From: Phycisphaerales bacterium
Lineage (GTDB): Bacteria; Planctomycetota; Phycisphaerae; Phycisphaerales; UBA1924
DNA: 64,000 nt
Direction: 5' to 3'
Assembly: GCA_016709445.1 (NCBI GenBank)
Contig: JADJMV010000001.1
Span: 930,001 to 994,000, forward strand
In this document: positions 39,712-48,746 of the stretch, one piece after another
How the letters are laid out: the number at the start of each line of letters is the position of its first letter
Position numbering within the stretch: position 1 is the first letter of the stretch
Program-made: the position numbers and the translations under genes
The notes under the pieces: generated by a model
The model's database searches: none
What the model was told of the DNA's origin: nothing
Seen by the model: only the letters and a program-made list of their open reading frames with translations

Positions 39712-40142
39712 GATTGACCTCCTTGCTCGTGGGGCTGCGCTTCCGTGCGCGTCCGGGCGAGGATAGCGCGCTCACGGGGCCGTGGTGTGCGCTGCGAGCC
39801 GAGGTCGTGGCGAGATTCATGAGATCGTCGCGTTTCCGAAAGCGCGCGAGCGACGGGCGACATTCGTGCGTATCCAGTGCCGGATGCGCACACGGAGGTG
39901 CGCGATTGCATGGAAGGACTGCCGCGCTAGGGCGCGCGTGGGGTCCGTGAGTGCGGAAGGCGGTTCGCCGCGGCGGGCGCGGAGTTGCGCGGAGTCGGGA
40001 TGGGGGTTGAGCCGCGGGTGCGGGGGCGCGGTGGCGAGGAGCGTGCGGAGGGCCGTGTGGTGGAGAAACGCCCGAGCTTGCGCTCGGGGTTCGTAGAGGC
40101 AAGACACCCGAGCTTGCGCTCGGGGCTCGTAGAGGCGGCGCA
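39712..40142. other. Intergenic region without a gene
   Basis: These 431 bases between the SUMF1-like gene and tdh hold no convincing gene on either strand. They contain a run resembling the octamer region at 36.65 kb (GCGACATTCGTGCG, then GGATGCGCAC, about 39858-39892) and, at the tdh end, two repeated hairpins. Confidence 0.6.
40071..40136. repeat. Direct repeat of 30 bases, each copy a hairpin
   Basis: Two copies, at 40071-40100 and 40107-40136, differ at one base. Each begins with the palindrome CCCGAGCTTGCGCTCGGG and ends TCGTAGAGGC. They lie immediately after the tdh stop on the minus strand and could act as terminators or as a dispersed repeat element. Confidence 0.7.
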
Positions 40143-41180
40143 TCAACCCATCTGGAGGACGACCTTGATGCCCTTGCCGGAGATCATGGTCTCGAAGGCG
40201 GTCTTGAAGTCTTCGAGGGGGAACTGGTGGGTGATGATCTCGTCGAGTTCGAGGCGGCCGGAGAGGAGCAGCTCCTCCATCTGGTACCAGGTCTGGAACA
40301 TCTTGCGACCGTTGATGCCGAGGACCTTGCAGCCCTTGAAGATGATGTGCTCGTTGAAGTCGAAGGTGACGCGCTTGGCGGGGAGCCCCAGGAGTGCGGC
40401 GGTGCCGCCGTTGCGCAGGGCGCGGAAGCCCTGGTCGAACGCGGAGTCGGCGCCGGACATCTCGAGGAGGACATCGACACCCTCGCCGCGGCAGGCCTTC
40501 CGGACTTCCTTGATCCAGCCGTCGCCGTTGCGGGCGTCGAACGCCTCGACGGCGCCGAGCTTCTTGGCGAGGGCGAGCCGGGGCGGGTTGATGTCGGTGC
40601 AGAAGATGCGGCTGGCGCCGGCGGCCTTGGCGACGGTCACGGCCATGAGGCCGATGATGCCGACGCCGGAGATGAGCACGCTCTTGGCGCTGACGTCGGC
40701 GGCCATCACGGTGTGGACGGCGTTGCCGATGGGGTCGAGGACGGCGGCGACCTTGTCGGGGATGCTGGGGTGGACCGGCCAGACGTTCTCTTCGGGCACG
40801 CAGACGTAGTCGGCGAAGCAGCCGTCGCGGTCGATGCCGATGATCTTGGTGTCGCTGGCGATGTGGGCGTTGCCGGTGCGGCTGTTGTAATCGGTCCACT
40901 GGGTGGTGTGGCCCTCGGCGCTGACGCGGAGGCCCGGCTTGTATTTGGTGACGGCGCTGCCGACCGACTCGATGATGCCGACGAACTCGTGGCCGGTGGT
41001 GATGCCGACGGGGATACGCCCGGCGGACCATTCGTCCCACTCCCAGATATGGCGGTCGGTGCCGCAGATCCCGGCGTGGGTGACGCGGACGAGGACGTCG
41101 CGGGGTCCGAGGACGGGCTTGGGGCGGTCGGTGACGAACTGGAGTTCGGGGCCGGCGTGGTGCTTGATGAGGGCTCGCAT
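40143..41180 (-). CDS. tdh: L-threonine 3-dehydrogenase-like zinc alcohol dehydrogenase
   Basis: This 345-residue medium-chain dehydrogenase most resembles threonine 3-dehydrogenase, which makes 2-amino-3-ketobutyrate with NAD+. It shows catalytic Cys39 in GICGTDRHIWEWDEWS, GHEFVG (His64, Glu65), the nucleotide-binding GVGIIGLMAVTVAKAAGA and the C-terminal LLLSGRLELDEIITHQFPLEDFKTAF. The structural zinc lobe, normally holding four Cys, reads TTQWTDYNSRTGNAHIASD at about 92-110, with no Cys. The start at 41180 (MRALIKHH) is the family N-terminus. No kbl gene is adjacent. Confidence 0.8.
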   Translation of the reverse strand: MRALIKHHAGPELQFVTDRPKPVLGPRDVLVRVTHAGICGTDRHIWEWDEWSAGRIPVGITTGHEFVGIIESVGSAVTKYKPGLRVSAEGHTTQWTDYNSRTGNAHIASDTKIIGIDRDGCFADYVCVPEENVWPVHPSIPDKVAAVLDPIGNAVHTVMAADVSAKSVLISGVGIIGLMAVTVAKAAGASRIFCTDINPPRLALAKKLGAVEAFDARNGDGWIKEVRKACRGEGVDVLLEMSGADSAFDQGFRALRNGGTAALLGLPAKRVTFDFNEHIIFKGCKVLGINGRKMFQTWYQMEELLLSGRLELDEIITHQFPLEDFKTAFETMISGKGIKVVLQMG

Positions 41181-41414
41181 GAGTTTCTCGCTTGCTCCCG
41201 TGGTGGATCGCGTTCCCGGTCCCGACCCGGGGCCGAGGGGTCCCAAACGGGGGTCGGGCGGCAATCGGACGCCCTCCGTCGCGTTGTTCCGGGGGTAAAG
41301 GGATTGTGTGCCCCGCTGCGGGGCGGATCAACCGATGACCGATGACACCCGGGCTTGGTGTGGCCCCTTTCCAACCCTTGAACCCGCGGGGGTTCCGGCC
41401 GGTAGACTTGCCCT

Positions 41415-42617
41415 GTGAGCCGCATTGGCGCCGTCAATCCGTTCTTGTACCTGGCCGCGACCCCCAACGGGGGGCGAACTTTCGGGCTGCGCCAGGCCAA
41501 GAGCGAGCGGGCGCTGGCGGAGCGCCTGCGGCGGGACCGTTTGACGCTGCTCCGGACGTGGCGTTTGCCCTCGGCGCTGGCGGTGGAACCGCGATTGGGG
41601 CTGAAGGACCAGGTGGAGTTGAACAGCCAGTTGGCGACGCTGCTGACGAGGGGTGTGCCGCTGGTCGAGGCCTTGGAGGTCACGGCGACGGTGGTTTCCC
41701 CGGCGATGCAGCCGGTGGTCGAGCGGATGCGGGAGTTGGTGGCGGGGGGGACGAGCTTTGCGGAGTCGTGCCGGAAGGTGGGCGTTTTCGACGAGATGAC
41801 GGCGGCGGTGTATCAGGCGGCGGAGCGGACGGGCGATCTGGGTGGTTCGGCGGCGCAGCTGGCGGAGACAGCGCGACGCCAGCACGCAATCCAGGGCAAG
41901 GCGGCGACGGTGATGTTGTATCCGGCGGTCGTGCTGACGATCGCGGTGTGCGCGGCGATCGTGCTGCTGACGGTGGTGGTGCCCAGGATCGGGGACGCGT
42001 TGGAGGGGGCAGGGGCGAAGCTCCCGGCGTTCACGAAGTTGCTGGTGGAGTTGGGCACGTTCATGAAGGCGCAGTGGCTGTGGCTGGCCTTGGGGGCGGG
42101 GCTGGTAGCGATCGTGCTGATCGCGGCTCGGGTGTGGGTGGCCGGCGTGGTGGGCCGCGTGTCGCGGTCGCTGCCGGCGTTTCGCCAGATCGTGCTGGCG
42201 CAGGAGTCGGCGAGGTTCTTCTCGGTGATGGCGGCGTTGTGCAAGGCGGGCGTGCCGCTGGCGGACGCGTTGGGGGTGGCGACGGGGGCGGTGCGTCACC
42301 CGAAGCTGAACCAGCAGCTGCGATCGCTGCGGACGAAGCTGGTCGAGGGCGGGGTGCTGCACAACCTGATCGACAAGGTGGCGGCGTTGCCGCTGGCGAC
42401 CCGGCGGCTGCTGATGGCGGCGGAGCGTGCGGGCGACCTGGACACGGCGTTCGACGGTCTGGCGCGGGACATGGCCGATGAGCTGGAGCGCCGTACGGCG
42501 CGGCTGATGGCGCTGCTGGAGCCGGCCGTGATCGTGGTGATGTTCATGATCATCGGGACGCTGGTGTTGGCGTTGATGATCCCGATGCTGACGATGCCCA
42601 ACCAGCTCGTCCAGTGA
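41415..42617 (+). CDS. gspF: Type II secretion/pilus inner-membrane protein GspF
   Basis: The 400-residue protein has the two repeated T2SSF domains, FNSQLATLL-like at residue 69 on (VELNSQLATLLTRGVPLVEAL) and QESARFFSVMAALCKAGVPL near 260-279, with three transmembrane helices (about 167-190, 217-240, 370-393). It is the platform protein that couples the secretion ATPase to pseudopilus assembly. It opens the secretion operon, divergent from tdh. A 162-base gap separates it from gspG. Confidence 0.9.
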   Translation: MSRIGAVNPFLYLAATPNGGRTFGLRQAKSERALAERLRRDRLTLLRTWRLPSALAVEPRLGLKDQVELNSQLATLLTRGVPLVEALEVTATVVSPAMQPVVERMRELVAGGTSFAESCRKVGVFDEMTAAVYQAAERTGDLGGSAAQLAETARRQHAIQGKAATVMLYPAVVLTIAVCAAIVLLTVVVPRIGDALEGAGAKLPAFTKLLVELGTFMKAQWLWLALGAGLVAIVLIAARVWVAGVVGRVSRSLPAFRQIVLAQESARFFSVMAALCKAGVPLADALGVATGAVRHPKLNQQLRSLRTKLVEGGVLHNLIDKVAALPLATRRLLMAAERAGDLDTAFDGLARDMADELERRTARLMALLEPAVIVVMFMIIGTLVLALMIPMLTMPNQLVQ

Positions 42618-42779
42618 GTCCTGACGCGGGTTTTTGGGCTCTTTCGTGCGGGTTCTCGGGCCCGAGCGGGTATGGCGGGCCGACTAGGATTTGCAACTCC
42701 CCCGGCGTGTGGGGGTAGCACAGAACGGAGCGGGCGCCGGCCGGGAGTGGGGCGCCGCGGGAAGCAAGGAGCGAAGTCG

Positions 42780-43211
42780 ATGGATCAGATTCTTCTGCCG
42801 AAGCGCCGGATGCGAGCCGCGCACGGCTTCTCGCTGCTCGAACTGACGCTGGTCGTGGTGATTATGGGCGTGCTGATGTCGGTCGTGGCGATCAGCGTGC
42901 TGGGCCAGGGCGACAAGGCGAAGATCCAGGCGACCAAGACGAGCATGACGACGATCCAGCAGACGCTGGACAGCTACCACCTCGAGTACAACGCGTACCC
43001 GCCGACGCTGCAGCTCCTGCAGCAGCTCGACGGGTATCTGCAGGCGAACAAGCCGGTCGAGGATGGGTGGAAGCACGCCTACTGGTACAAGGCGCCCGGG
43101 ACGAGCCGGCCGTACGAGCTGGTTTCGATGGGCAAGGACGGCGAGTATGGGACGGCGGACGACATGGACATCTGGACGGTGTTCCAGAATCAGAACTCGC
43201 CGCAGCAGTAG
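42780..43211 (+). CDS. gspG: Major pseudopilin GspG
   Basis: This 143-residue protein has the prepilin signal HGFSLLELTLVVVIMGVLMSVV (cleavage before Phe). In GspG style, the C-terminus has a short helix, YNAYPPTLQLLQQLDGYL, and PYELVSMGKDGEYGTADDMDIW, the calcium-loop region of GspG. AAGGAG lies nine bases before ATG 42780. The next pseudopilin gene starts 12 bases downstream. Confidence 0.88.
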   Translation: MDQILLPKRRMRAAHGFSLLELTLVVVIMGVLMSVVAISVLGQGDKAKIQATKTSMTTIQQTLDSYHLEYNAYPPTLQLLQQLDGYLQANKPVEDGWKHAYWYKAPGTSRPYELVSMGKDGEYGTADDMDIWTVFQNQNSPQQ

Positions 43212-43223
43212 GCCGGGAGACTC

Positions 43224-43820
43224 ATGGACCTCCGCGCGAGCCATCACGGCAGCCGACCCCGCCTCGCCCGCGGCATGACGCTGCTCGAGGTGGTGTTCGC
43301 CACGGTCATCCTGGGCATGGCGGTGGCGACGCTGGCGTCGGCCGTGGGCGCGATCAGCGGGCAGCAGAAGCGGACCCGGCAGCTCCTGGATTGTGCGGAG
43401 CTGGCGAACCGGCTGATCATCGAGTACCTGGACGACCCGCGCACGATGCCGTCGGACGATCTCACGCTGACCTACGGCGACACGCAGTACCGGTACCGCA
43501 AGTCGATCACGCAGGTGAAGAGCACGCTGGACGAGACTGTGCAGCGGAACATGGAGGCGTCGCAGTCGCAATCGCGGCAGACGCCGGCGACGCCGGACCG
43601 GCTGAAGAAGATCGTCGTGACGGTGTGGGTGAGTGAGCGATCGGGCGGGTCGGCGGTTCCCAACTCGGGGGCGCCGCAGTACACGCTCGTGCGGATGGTT
43701 GACCCGCTGGCGATCACGCGGCGCCCGCCGGACTCGGTCAAGAACCTCGTCGAGCAGGGTCCGGACGTGCTGATCCAACGGATCATGGGCACCGACGTGG
43801 ACCAGGGGGGTGGCCAGTGA
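43224..43820 (+). CDS. Minor pseudopilin, GspI-like
   Basis: This 198-residue protein has a type III signal sequence at about residues 15-40 (RGMTLLEVVFATVILGMAVATLA), followed by a Gln/Arg helix and a C-terminal domain of unclear fold. Position after gspG and the MTLLEV signal fit GspI. The stop overlaps the next start by four bases (GTGA). Confidence 0.75.
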   Translation: MDLRASHHGSRPRLARGMTLLEVVFATVILGMAVATLASAVGAISGQQKRTRQLLDCAELANRLIIEYLDDPRTMPSDDLTLTYGDTQYRYRKSITQVKSTLDETVQRNMEASQSQSRQTPATPDRLKKIVVTVWVSERSGGSAVPNSGAPQYTLVRMVDPLAITRRPPDSVKNLVEQGPDVLIQRIMGTDVDQGGGQ

Positions 43821-45040
43821 GTCGGCGCGGATTCACGCTCATCGAGGTCGTGCTGGCTTCGACGCTCGCCGGCCTTGTCGCGCTGGGGTGTCTGGGCGCA
43901 TTCGTCGCGATGAACCGGTCGGACCGGGTGCTCTCGGCGCGGTATCAGGAGGCCACGGACCTGGCCAGGGTGCAGCGCACGATGCAGCGGGCGTTCACGA
44001 CGCTGCTGATGGCGCCGACGTCGCCGAACGACGAGCTGCCGGCGGACCAGACCGACCAGACGGATCAGGCCGGCCAGACAGATCAGACCGATCAGGCCGC
44101 CCAGGACGGGGCGCAGGATGCGGCCGCGGACGCCGCGGCGAGCGAGGCGCCGCCGATGCCCCGCGTCGTGCTCGAGCCGGACGAGGATCCGACGCTCAGT
44201 TCGATGCTTCAGAGTTCGCGGTATTCGGCGGCCGGGGGTGCGGTGGCCTCGCCGCAGCGGCTCGAATTGGTGTTGTCCGCGGTGCCGATCCGGCCTCCGA
44301 GCGTGCAATCCACGGCGTGGGCGGACGCGCTGGTGGGCGTGGACGATCTGAATCAGGCGCCCGTGGAGGGCGAGGAGCAGTACGCGGGGGTGCACGGGGC
44401 GTTCGTGCTGCGTCCCGACGATCCGACGAGCCGGGAGGCGTTGGCCAGGCGGTCGGCGGGGGACACGCGTATTGGTTGGACGCTCTGGTGGCAGCCGCTG
44501 GACGACCGGAGCGAGCCGGCGCGGGTTGCCTCGGGGCTGTCGGCGTGTCACTACCAGATGTTCTTCGGGCGTCAGATGCTGGATCAGCTCGAGGCCTATT
44601 CGGCCAACGACATGCCGACCTATGTGCAGATCGAGTTGGAGACGCTCTCGGGGCTGTATGCGAACTACCTGCTCGAGGTGGTCTGGACGGTGGATGCGCT
44701 GGAGGAAGACACGCAGACGACGTCAGCCACCGACCCGGCCGATGGCGGCGGCGGCGGCGGCGGCGGTGGGGGCGGAGGAGGGGCAGGCGGGGGTGGCCAG
44801 CGCGGCGGCACCGGTGGCGGCTTGCGGGGTGGACCGGATGGCCAGCCGCGTCAGGGCCGGCCCCGGCCGCAAACGCCTCAGGGGATGGGTCCGGGCCAGC
44901 GGATTGAGGGTCGGCCGCAGGGAACTCGTCCGGGCGGGATTCCCAGCAATGGCGGGCCGCAACCGGGCGGGAATCGGCCGAGCGGTCCGGGTGGGCCGGG
45001 CGGTGGTGGTCGGCCCCAGCCCGGGGGGGGCGGGTCATGA
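43817..45040 (+). CDS. Minor pseudopilin, GspJ-like, with TDQ repeat and Gly/Pro-rich tail
   Basis: This 407-residue protein starts MSRRGFTLIEVVLASTLAG and is GspJ-like by position and by the N-terminal helix. Two features are unusual: a low-complexity insert near residues 75-95 built from DQTDQ/GQTDQ units, and a C-terminal third of about 100 residues that is nearly all Gly, Pro, Gln and Arg. GspJ is normally about 200 residues. The GTG start overlaps the GspI-like stop, and its own stop overlaps the next ATG. Confidence 0.72.
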   Translation: MSRRGFTLIEVVLASTLAGLVALGCLGAFVAMNRSDRVLSARYQEATDLARVQRTMQRAFTTLLMAPTSPNDELPADQTDQTDQAGQTDQTDQAAQDGAQDAAADAAASEAPPMPRVVLEPDEDPTLSSMLQSSRYSAAGGAVASPQRLELVLSAVPIRPPSVQSTAWADALVGVDDLNQAPVEGEEQYAGVHGAFVLRPDDPTSREALARRSAGDTRIGWTLWWQPLDDRSEPARVASGLSACHYQMFFGRQMLDQLEAYSANDMPTYVQIELETLSGLYANYLLEVVWTVDALEEDTQTTSATDPADGGGGGGGGGGGGGAGGGGQRGGTGGGLRGGPDGQPRQGRPRPQTPQGMGPGQRIEGRPQGTRPGGIPSNGGPQPGGNRPSGPGGPGGGGRPQPGGGGS

Positions 45041-45837
45041 GACGCGCCTTTGCGCTGCCGATGGTGATCGCGCTGGTGGTGGTTGTGGGGATGATGTGCG
45101 CGGTGATGCTGGAACGTCAGGCGGCCCAGCGGGGGCTGGCGCAGCGGCAGCTTGGTTGGTATCAGGAGCACCACGCGCGGCTGGGGCTTCAGGAGGCGAT
45201 CGACGCGTGGGTGCGGAACCTGCCGACGGGCGTGGATCTGGGCACCCTGCTCCCGGCGGATGGGCATTTCCTTGATTTGGAACTCAAGGACGGGACCGAC
45301 GCCTCGGTGACGCTCAAAGAGGGTCAGGGCGCGATCTTGACGGATCTGGCGGCGGTGGAGCCGGTGAGCTACGACGATGCGGCGGCGGAACTGAGCGCCG
45401 TGGCCTCGTTCTATGGCCCATCCGGACCTCCTGACGGACTCCGAACTGTGGGGCCGGTCGCGTTGAGCCTGCACACGGCGTCTGCGGAATTGATCGAGAT
45501 CGCGGCCGGCGCGATCACGGGGCAGGCGGACGTGGCGACGCGCTTCGCGCAGAGCATCGAGCAGGACCGGCAGGCGAACGGGGGCCGGTGCTCTCCCAGC
45601 GCGATGGGGATCGCGATGAGCGAGGCCGGAGTGGATGCGGACATGCGGACTCGGCTGGGCCGGATGTTCACGGTGCGGCCGACCCTGTACTACGCGACGG
45701 TCGAGCTGCGGGATTCCTCGGTCGGTCCGGCGATGGCGCGGTTCGGTGGGTATTTCATCGTGGCCAATACCCGGACATCGACCACATCGGGCGATCGCTC
45801 GGCGTTTCTCACGTGGGAGAAGCTCGGTGTAGAGTAG
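45037..45837 (+). CDS. Minor pseudopilin, GspK-like
   Basis: This 266-residue protein has an N-terminal signal (RRAFALPMVIALVVVVGMM) in which the usual +5 Glu is absent, a hallmark of GspK, followed by a helix and a soluble domain. It would cap the pseudopilus tip with I and J. It overlaps the GspJ-like gene by four bases (ATGA). Confidence 0.72.
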   Translation: MRRAFALPMVIALVVVVGMMCAVMLERQAAQRGLAQRQLGWYQEHHARLGLQEAIDAWVRNLPTGVDLGTLLPADGHFLDLELKDGTDASVTLKEGQGAILTDLAAVEPVSYDDAAAELSAVASFYGPSGPPDGLRTVGPVALSLHTASAELIEIAAGAITGQADVATRFAQSIEQDRQANGGRCSPSAMGIAMSEAGVDADMRTRLGRMFTVRPTLYYATVELRDSSVGPAMARFGGYFIVANTRTSTTSGDRSAFLTWEKLGVE

Positions 45838-45871
45838 GGGGAAGCGGGCCTGCGCCCGCGGGAGCGCACAG

Positions 45872-46606
45872 ATGACTTGGCGAATCAAGAACCGACGGGC
45901 GGCGAAGAAGGCGACGAGGGCCGCACAGGCGGCGGGCGTTTTGCTGCTGGTATCCGGGGTGGCGATGGGGGCGTTCGGGCAGTTGGTTCTGCAGGTGGAC
46001 GAGCCCGCGGCGCCCCCTCGTCCCGCGCCGATCGAGGAGCAGCCCGACCAGGGGGCGACGCCGACCGGGCGGGCGTTTGACCCGATCGCGGTGAACGACA
46101 ACCTGTCGATGATCCTGAACAAGCCGCTGCCGGATCCGATCCCGACGGCGGCCGGGCCGGACGAGGGCGAGCCGCCGCCGACGGAGGCGCCGAGCCGTGA
46201 GATCCGGTACGTCGGCTCGGTGCAGGTGGGCGAGAAGGCTGCCGCGTTCATGAGCATCTCGGGGGCCACGAAGCTGCTCCGGGTGGGGCAGACGTTCGAG
46301 GGCGTGCGTCTCGTGGCGGTGGAGTCGGGCGAGGTGACGATCTCGGTTGACGGTGGGGACGAGCAGACCGTGGAGAAGGCCGAGCGTCACGGTTCGGCGG
46401 TCTCGGTGCTCGTTGGCGGCGCGCCGGAGCCGACGCCGGAGACGCCGGTCGTGGCGGGCGATCAGCCGGTGCAGCCCCCCAACTTCACGCCGAACATGAG
46501 CCGCGAGGATCGTCGGGCGGCATTGATCGAGCAGGCGCGGCAGGGCCGCGCACGCTGGGATCGTCAGCGCGGTGAGGGTGGGCCCCCGGATCGGAATCAG
46601 CGTTGA
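45872..46606 (+). CDS. GspC-like inner-membrane protein
   Basis: This 244-residue protein has one transmembrane helix (about residues 20-38) and a Pro-rich linker. A small beta domain at about 109-160 (REIRYVGSVQVGEKAAAFMSISGATKLL, VGQTFEGVRLVAVESGEVTI) matches the homology region of GspC/PilP, which contacts the outer-membrane secretin. The tail is Pro/Arg-rich. It begins 34 bases after gspK, and its stop overlaps the next start. Confidence 0.7.
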   Translation: MTWRIKNRRAAKKATRAAQAAGVLLLVSGVAMGAFGQLVLQVDEPAAPPRPAPIEEQPDQGATPTGRAFDPIAVNDNLSMILNKPLPDPIPTAAGPDEGEPPPTEAPSREIRYVGSVQVGEKAAAFMSISGATKLLRVGQTFEGVRLVAVESGEVTISVDGGDEQTVEKAERHGSAVSVLVGGAPEPTPETPVVAGDQPVQPPNFTPNMSREDRRAALIEQARQGRARWDRQRGEGGPPDRNQR

Positions 46607-48186
46607 GCCGCGCTGTCTGCTTCATCGAGCGCGCCGAGCGCGGCGTGCTCCCGCGCCGGGTTCGGTTGATCACGGGCCGGTCGGAGGAGACGTGGTCATT
46701 TCCGCGCATCCCCGGGGACGATACGGGGGCACTGGAGCGTGGGCTGCGTGAGGCCGCGGCGTGGGTGAGCGAGCGACTGAAGGTGCAGGGTCGTGCCGAG
46801 TTGGCGGCCGTGGTGCTCGATTCGGACGGCGCGCTGTGTTCGTGGTTGACGACGACGAGCACGGACCCGGCGGCGGTCGATGCGATGCTCCGGCATGCGG
46901 GGGAGCCCGGCGAGGACGAGGCGACGCACGCGATGGGGTCGCCGCCGCATCTGTCGCTCTCGGAGGACGTGCGGGTGCCGGGGGGTGCGACGATCCAGCC
47001 GCTGCTTTCGCCCGGGGGCGAGGGGGCGGTGCGTGCCCGGCTCGGCGTGATGGCGGTTCCCGATGCTTCGGTGCGGCTGCTGCTGGATGAGTTGGACTCG
47101 CAGGGCGTCGGAGTGGGCCGGGTGGTGACGATCTGGCACGCGATGTCGGAGGCGTTTGACGGCGAGGGCTCGCTGGGGCATGCGGAGCGGGTCGTGGCGG
47201 AGTCGGCGTCGACGGTGGCGCAGGTGCTGGTGGACCCGAGTTCCGGCCGGCTGGTCTGGTCGTGGTCGCGGGGCGGGGCGCCGCTGTGCGCGGGGTCGTT
47301 CCGGGTGGAGAAGACGGGCGAGTCGGAGGTCCGGATCGCGCGTCGCGATATCGCGAGGCTGGCGACGGATTGGATCGCGTGGTCGACGCAGCTCGGCGCG
47401 TCGCCGAGCCGGCTCCGGCTCGTTGCGCCGCCGGGCGCCTGGGCCGACGAATCGGGGATGGGCGAGGCCGTGAGCGGCGCCTGGCCCGGCGCGACGGCGG
47501 ACATCACGTTTGACGAGGACCCGGTCTCGCTCGCACTGGCGCGATTCGCCGAGCGCGAGTCGGACGCGCCGGCCGAGGCGAAGCCGTCGCTGGAACAGCT
47601 GGGCATGAGGCCGGGCAGGCAGCACCGCGCGATGTATTGGTGGGCGGCGGCGGCGATTGTGCTGGCGTCGCTGGGGATGGGTGTGGCGGCGTGGAAGGTG
47701 CAATCCTCGGCGAGCGCCATCCGCCGCGACGCGGCGAAGGCGCGGAGTGATTGGCGGAAGCAAGCCGAGCAGTTGCTCCCGGCGGTGGCGACTGGTCCGG
47801 CGGCGAGCCGCTCCTTCGACGGGAAGGCGATCGCGGATCTTCGGGAGTCGATCGACAAGCGCCGCCAGAGCCTGACGCCGATCAAGGCGACGCCGGAGAA
47901 GCCGGTGCTGCAGGAACTCGAGACGCTGGCCTTCGTCCTCGGGAACCCCGACTACGACGTGCAGAAGATCGACCTGAGCAGCGCCGCCGTGGTGATCGAC
48001 CTCTACGTGCCGGACACGGCGGCGTACGAGGAGTTGGTCGCTTCGCTGGGCAGTATCGCCGGTTCGTCGGTGAGCACGTGGGACAAGTCGCCCAGGTCGG
48101 AGAACCGCAACGGGAGGCCGGCGATCAAGGTCAGCCTTATTGGCTACTGGGCGCAGCGCCCGGCGCAGCCGCGGGGGGCCGCGTGA
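46603..48186 (+). CDS. GspL-like cytoplasmic-membrane assembly protein
   Basis: This 527-residue protein has an N-terminal half with the actin-like fold expected of GspL, one transmembrane helix at about 348-368 (YWWAAAAIVLASLGMGV), a coiled coil and a small periplasmic ferredoxin-like domain. Sequence similarity is faint, so the name rests on architecture and position between the C-like and M-like genes. The TTG start overlaps the previous stop (TTGA). Confidence 0.6.
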   Translation: MSRAVCFIERAERGVLPRRVRLITGRSEETWSFPRIPGDDTGALERGLREAAAWVSERLKVQGRAELAAVVLDSDGALCSWLTTTSTDPAAVDAMLRHAGEPGEDEATHAMGSPPHLSLSEDVRVPGGATIQPLLSPGGEGAVRARLGVMAVPDASVRLLLDELDSQGVGVGRVVTIWHAMSEAFDGEGSLGHAERVVAESASTVAQVLVDPSSGRLVWSWSRGGAPLCAGSFRVEKTGESEVRIARRDIARLATDWIAWSTQLGASPSRLRLVAPPGAWADESGMGEAVSGAWPGATADITFDEDPVSLALARFAERESDAPAEAKPSLEQLGMRPGRQHRAMYWWAAAAIVLASLGMGVAAWKVQSSASAIRRDAAKARSDWRKQAEQLLPAVATGPAASRSFDGKAIADLRESIDKRRQSLTPIKATPEKPVLQELETLAFVLGNPDYDVQKIDLSSAAVVIDLYVPDTAAYEELVASLGSIAGSSVSTWDKSPRSENRNGRPAIKVSLIGYWAQRPAQPRGAA

Positions 48187-48746
48187 GCACGATCGCGCAA
48201 CAACGAGTTTCCGAGGATGTCCGTTACGAGCTGGCGGAGGCGGCGCGTTCGGCGGAGCGGGCCAACCGGCCCCGGTCGCTGCTGTTCCTCGCGACGGTCC
48301 TGTTCCTGGTGGCGGGGGTGGCGTTGATCGTCTGCATCCGCCACCGGGACTCGGCGCTGCGGGAGTTTCGCATCCAGGGGGACTGGAAGGTGCTCGTCGC
48401 GGGGTTCGAGGAGCAGAACAACGCGCTGGACCGGCTGCTGACGACGGACCAGTCCGCGGTGAAGCCGCTCGCGGACCTGTTCACGCGGATCGAGAGCGCG
48501 GCGATGGGCCTGGGGCTGGAGAAGCCGAAGATCCCGCCGCAGAAGACGCCCGTTCGGGACGGGGCGGCGCTGAAGAATACGTACGAGTACACCATGCACG
48601 GCCCGGACCTCGGGGTGTTGCTCACCTGGATCCAGCAGTGCCTGGCGGACGTGCCGGGGCTGCGCGTGGCCGGTCTCGAGATCGTGCCGCAGGCCAAGGC
48701 GTGGCAGTGCAAGGTCACATTTGTGAGGTGGGAGCGAGCTTCATGA
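48183..48746 (+). CDS. GspM-like inner-membrane protein
   Basis: This 187-residue protein has one transmembrane helix at about 33-53 (SLLFLATVLFLVAGVALIVC), then a coiled coil and a small C-terminal alpha/beta domain (TYEYTMHGPDLGVLLTWIQQCL, followed by GLRVAGLEI). This layout matches GspM, the partner of GspL. The GTG start overlaps the previous stop. Confidence 0.65.
   Translation: MSTIAQQRVSEDVRYELAEAARSAERANRPRSLLFLATVLFLVAGVALIVCIRHRDSALREFRIQGDWKVLVAGFEEQNNALDRLLTTDQSAVKPLADLFTRIESAAMGLGLEKPKIPPQKTPVRDGAALKNTYEYTMHGPDLGVLLTWIQQCLADVPGLRVAGLEIVPQAKAWQCKVTFVRWERAS

Noticed and set aside
44745..44800. Gly-codon run in the GspJ-like gene as a possible tandem repeat or phase-variation tract
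   Set aside because: The triplet pattern stays in frame and mixed (GGC/GGT/GGA), which fits a coding Gly-rich tail; nothing shows slippage.
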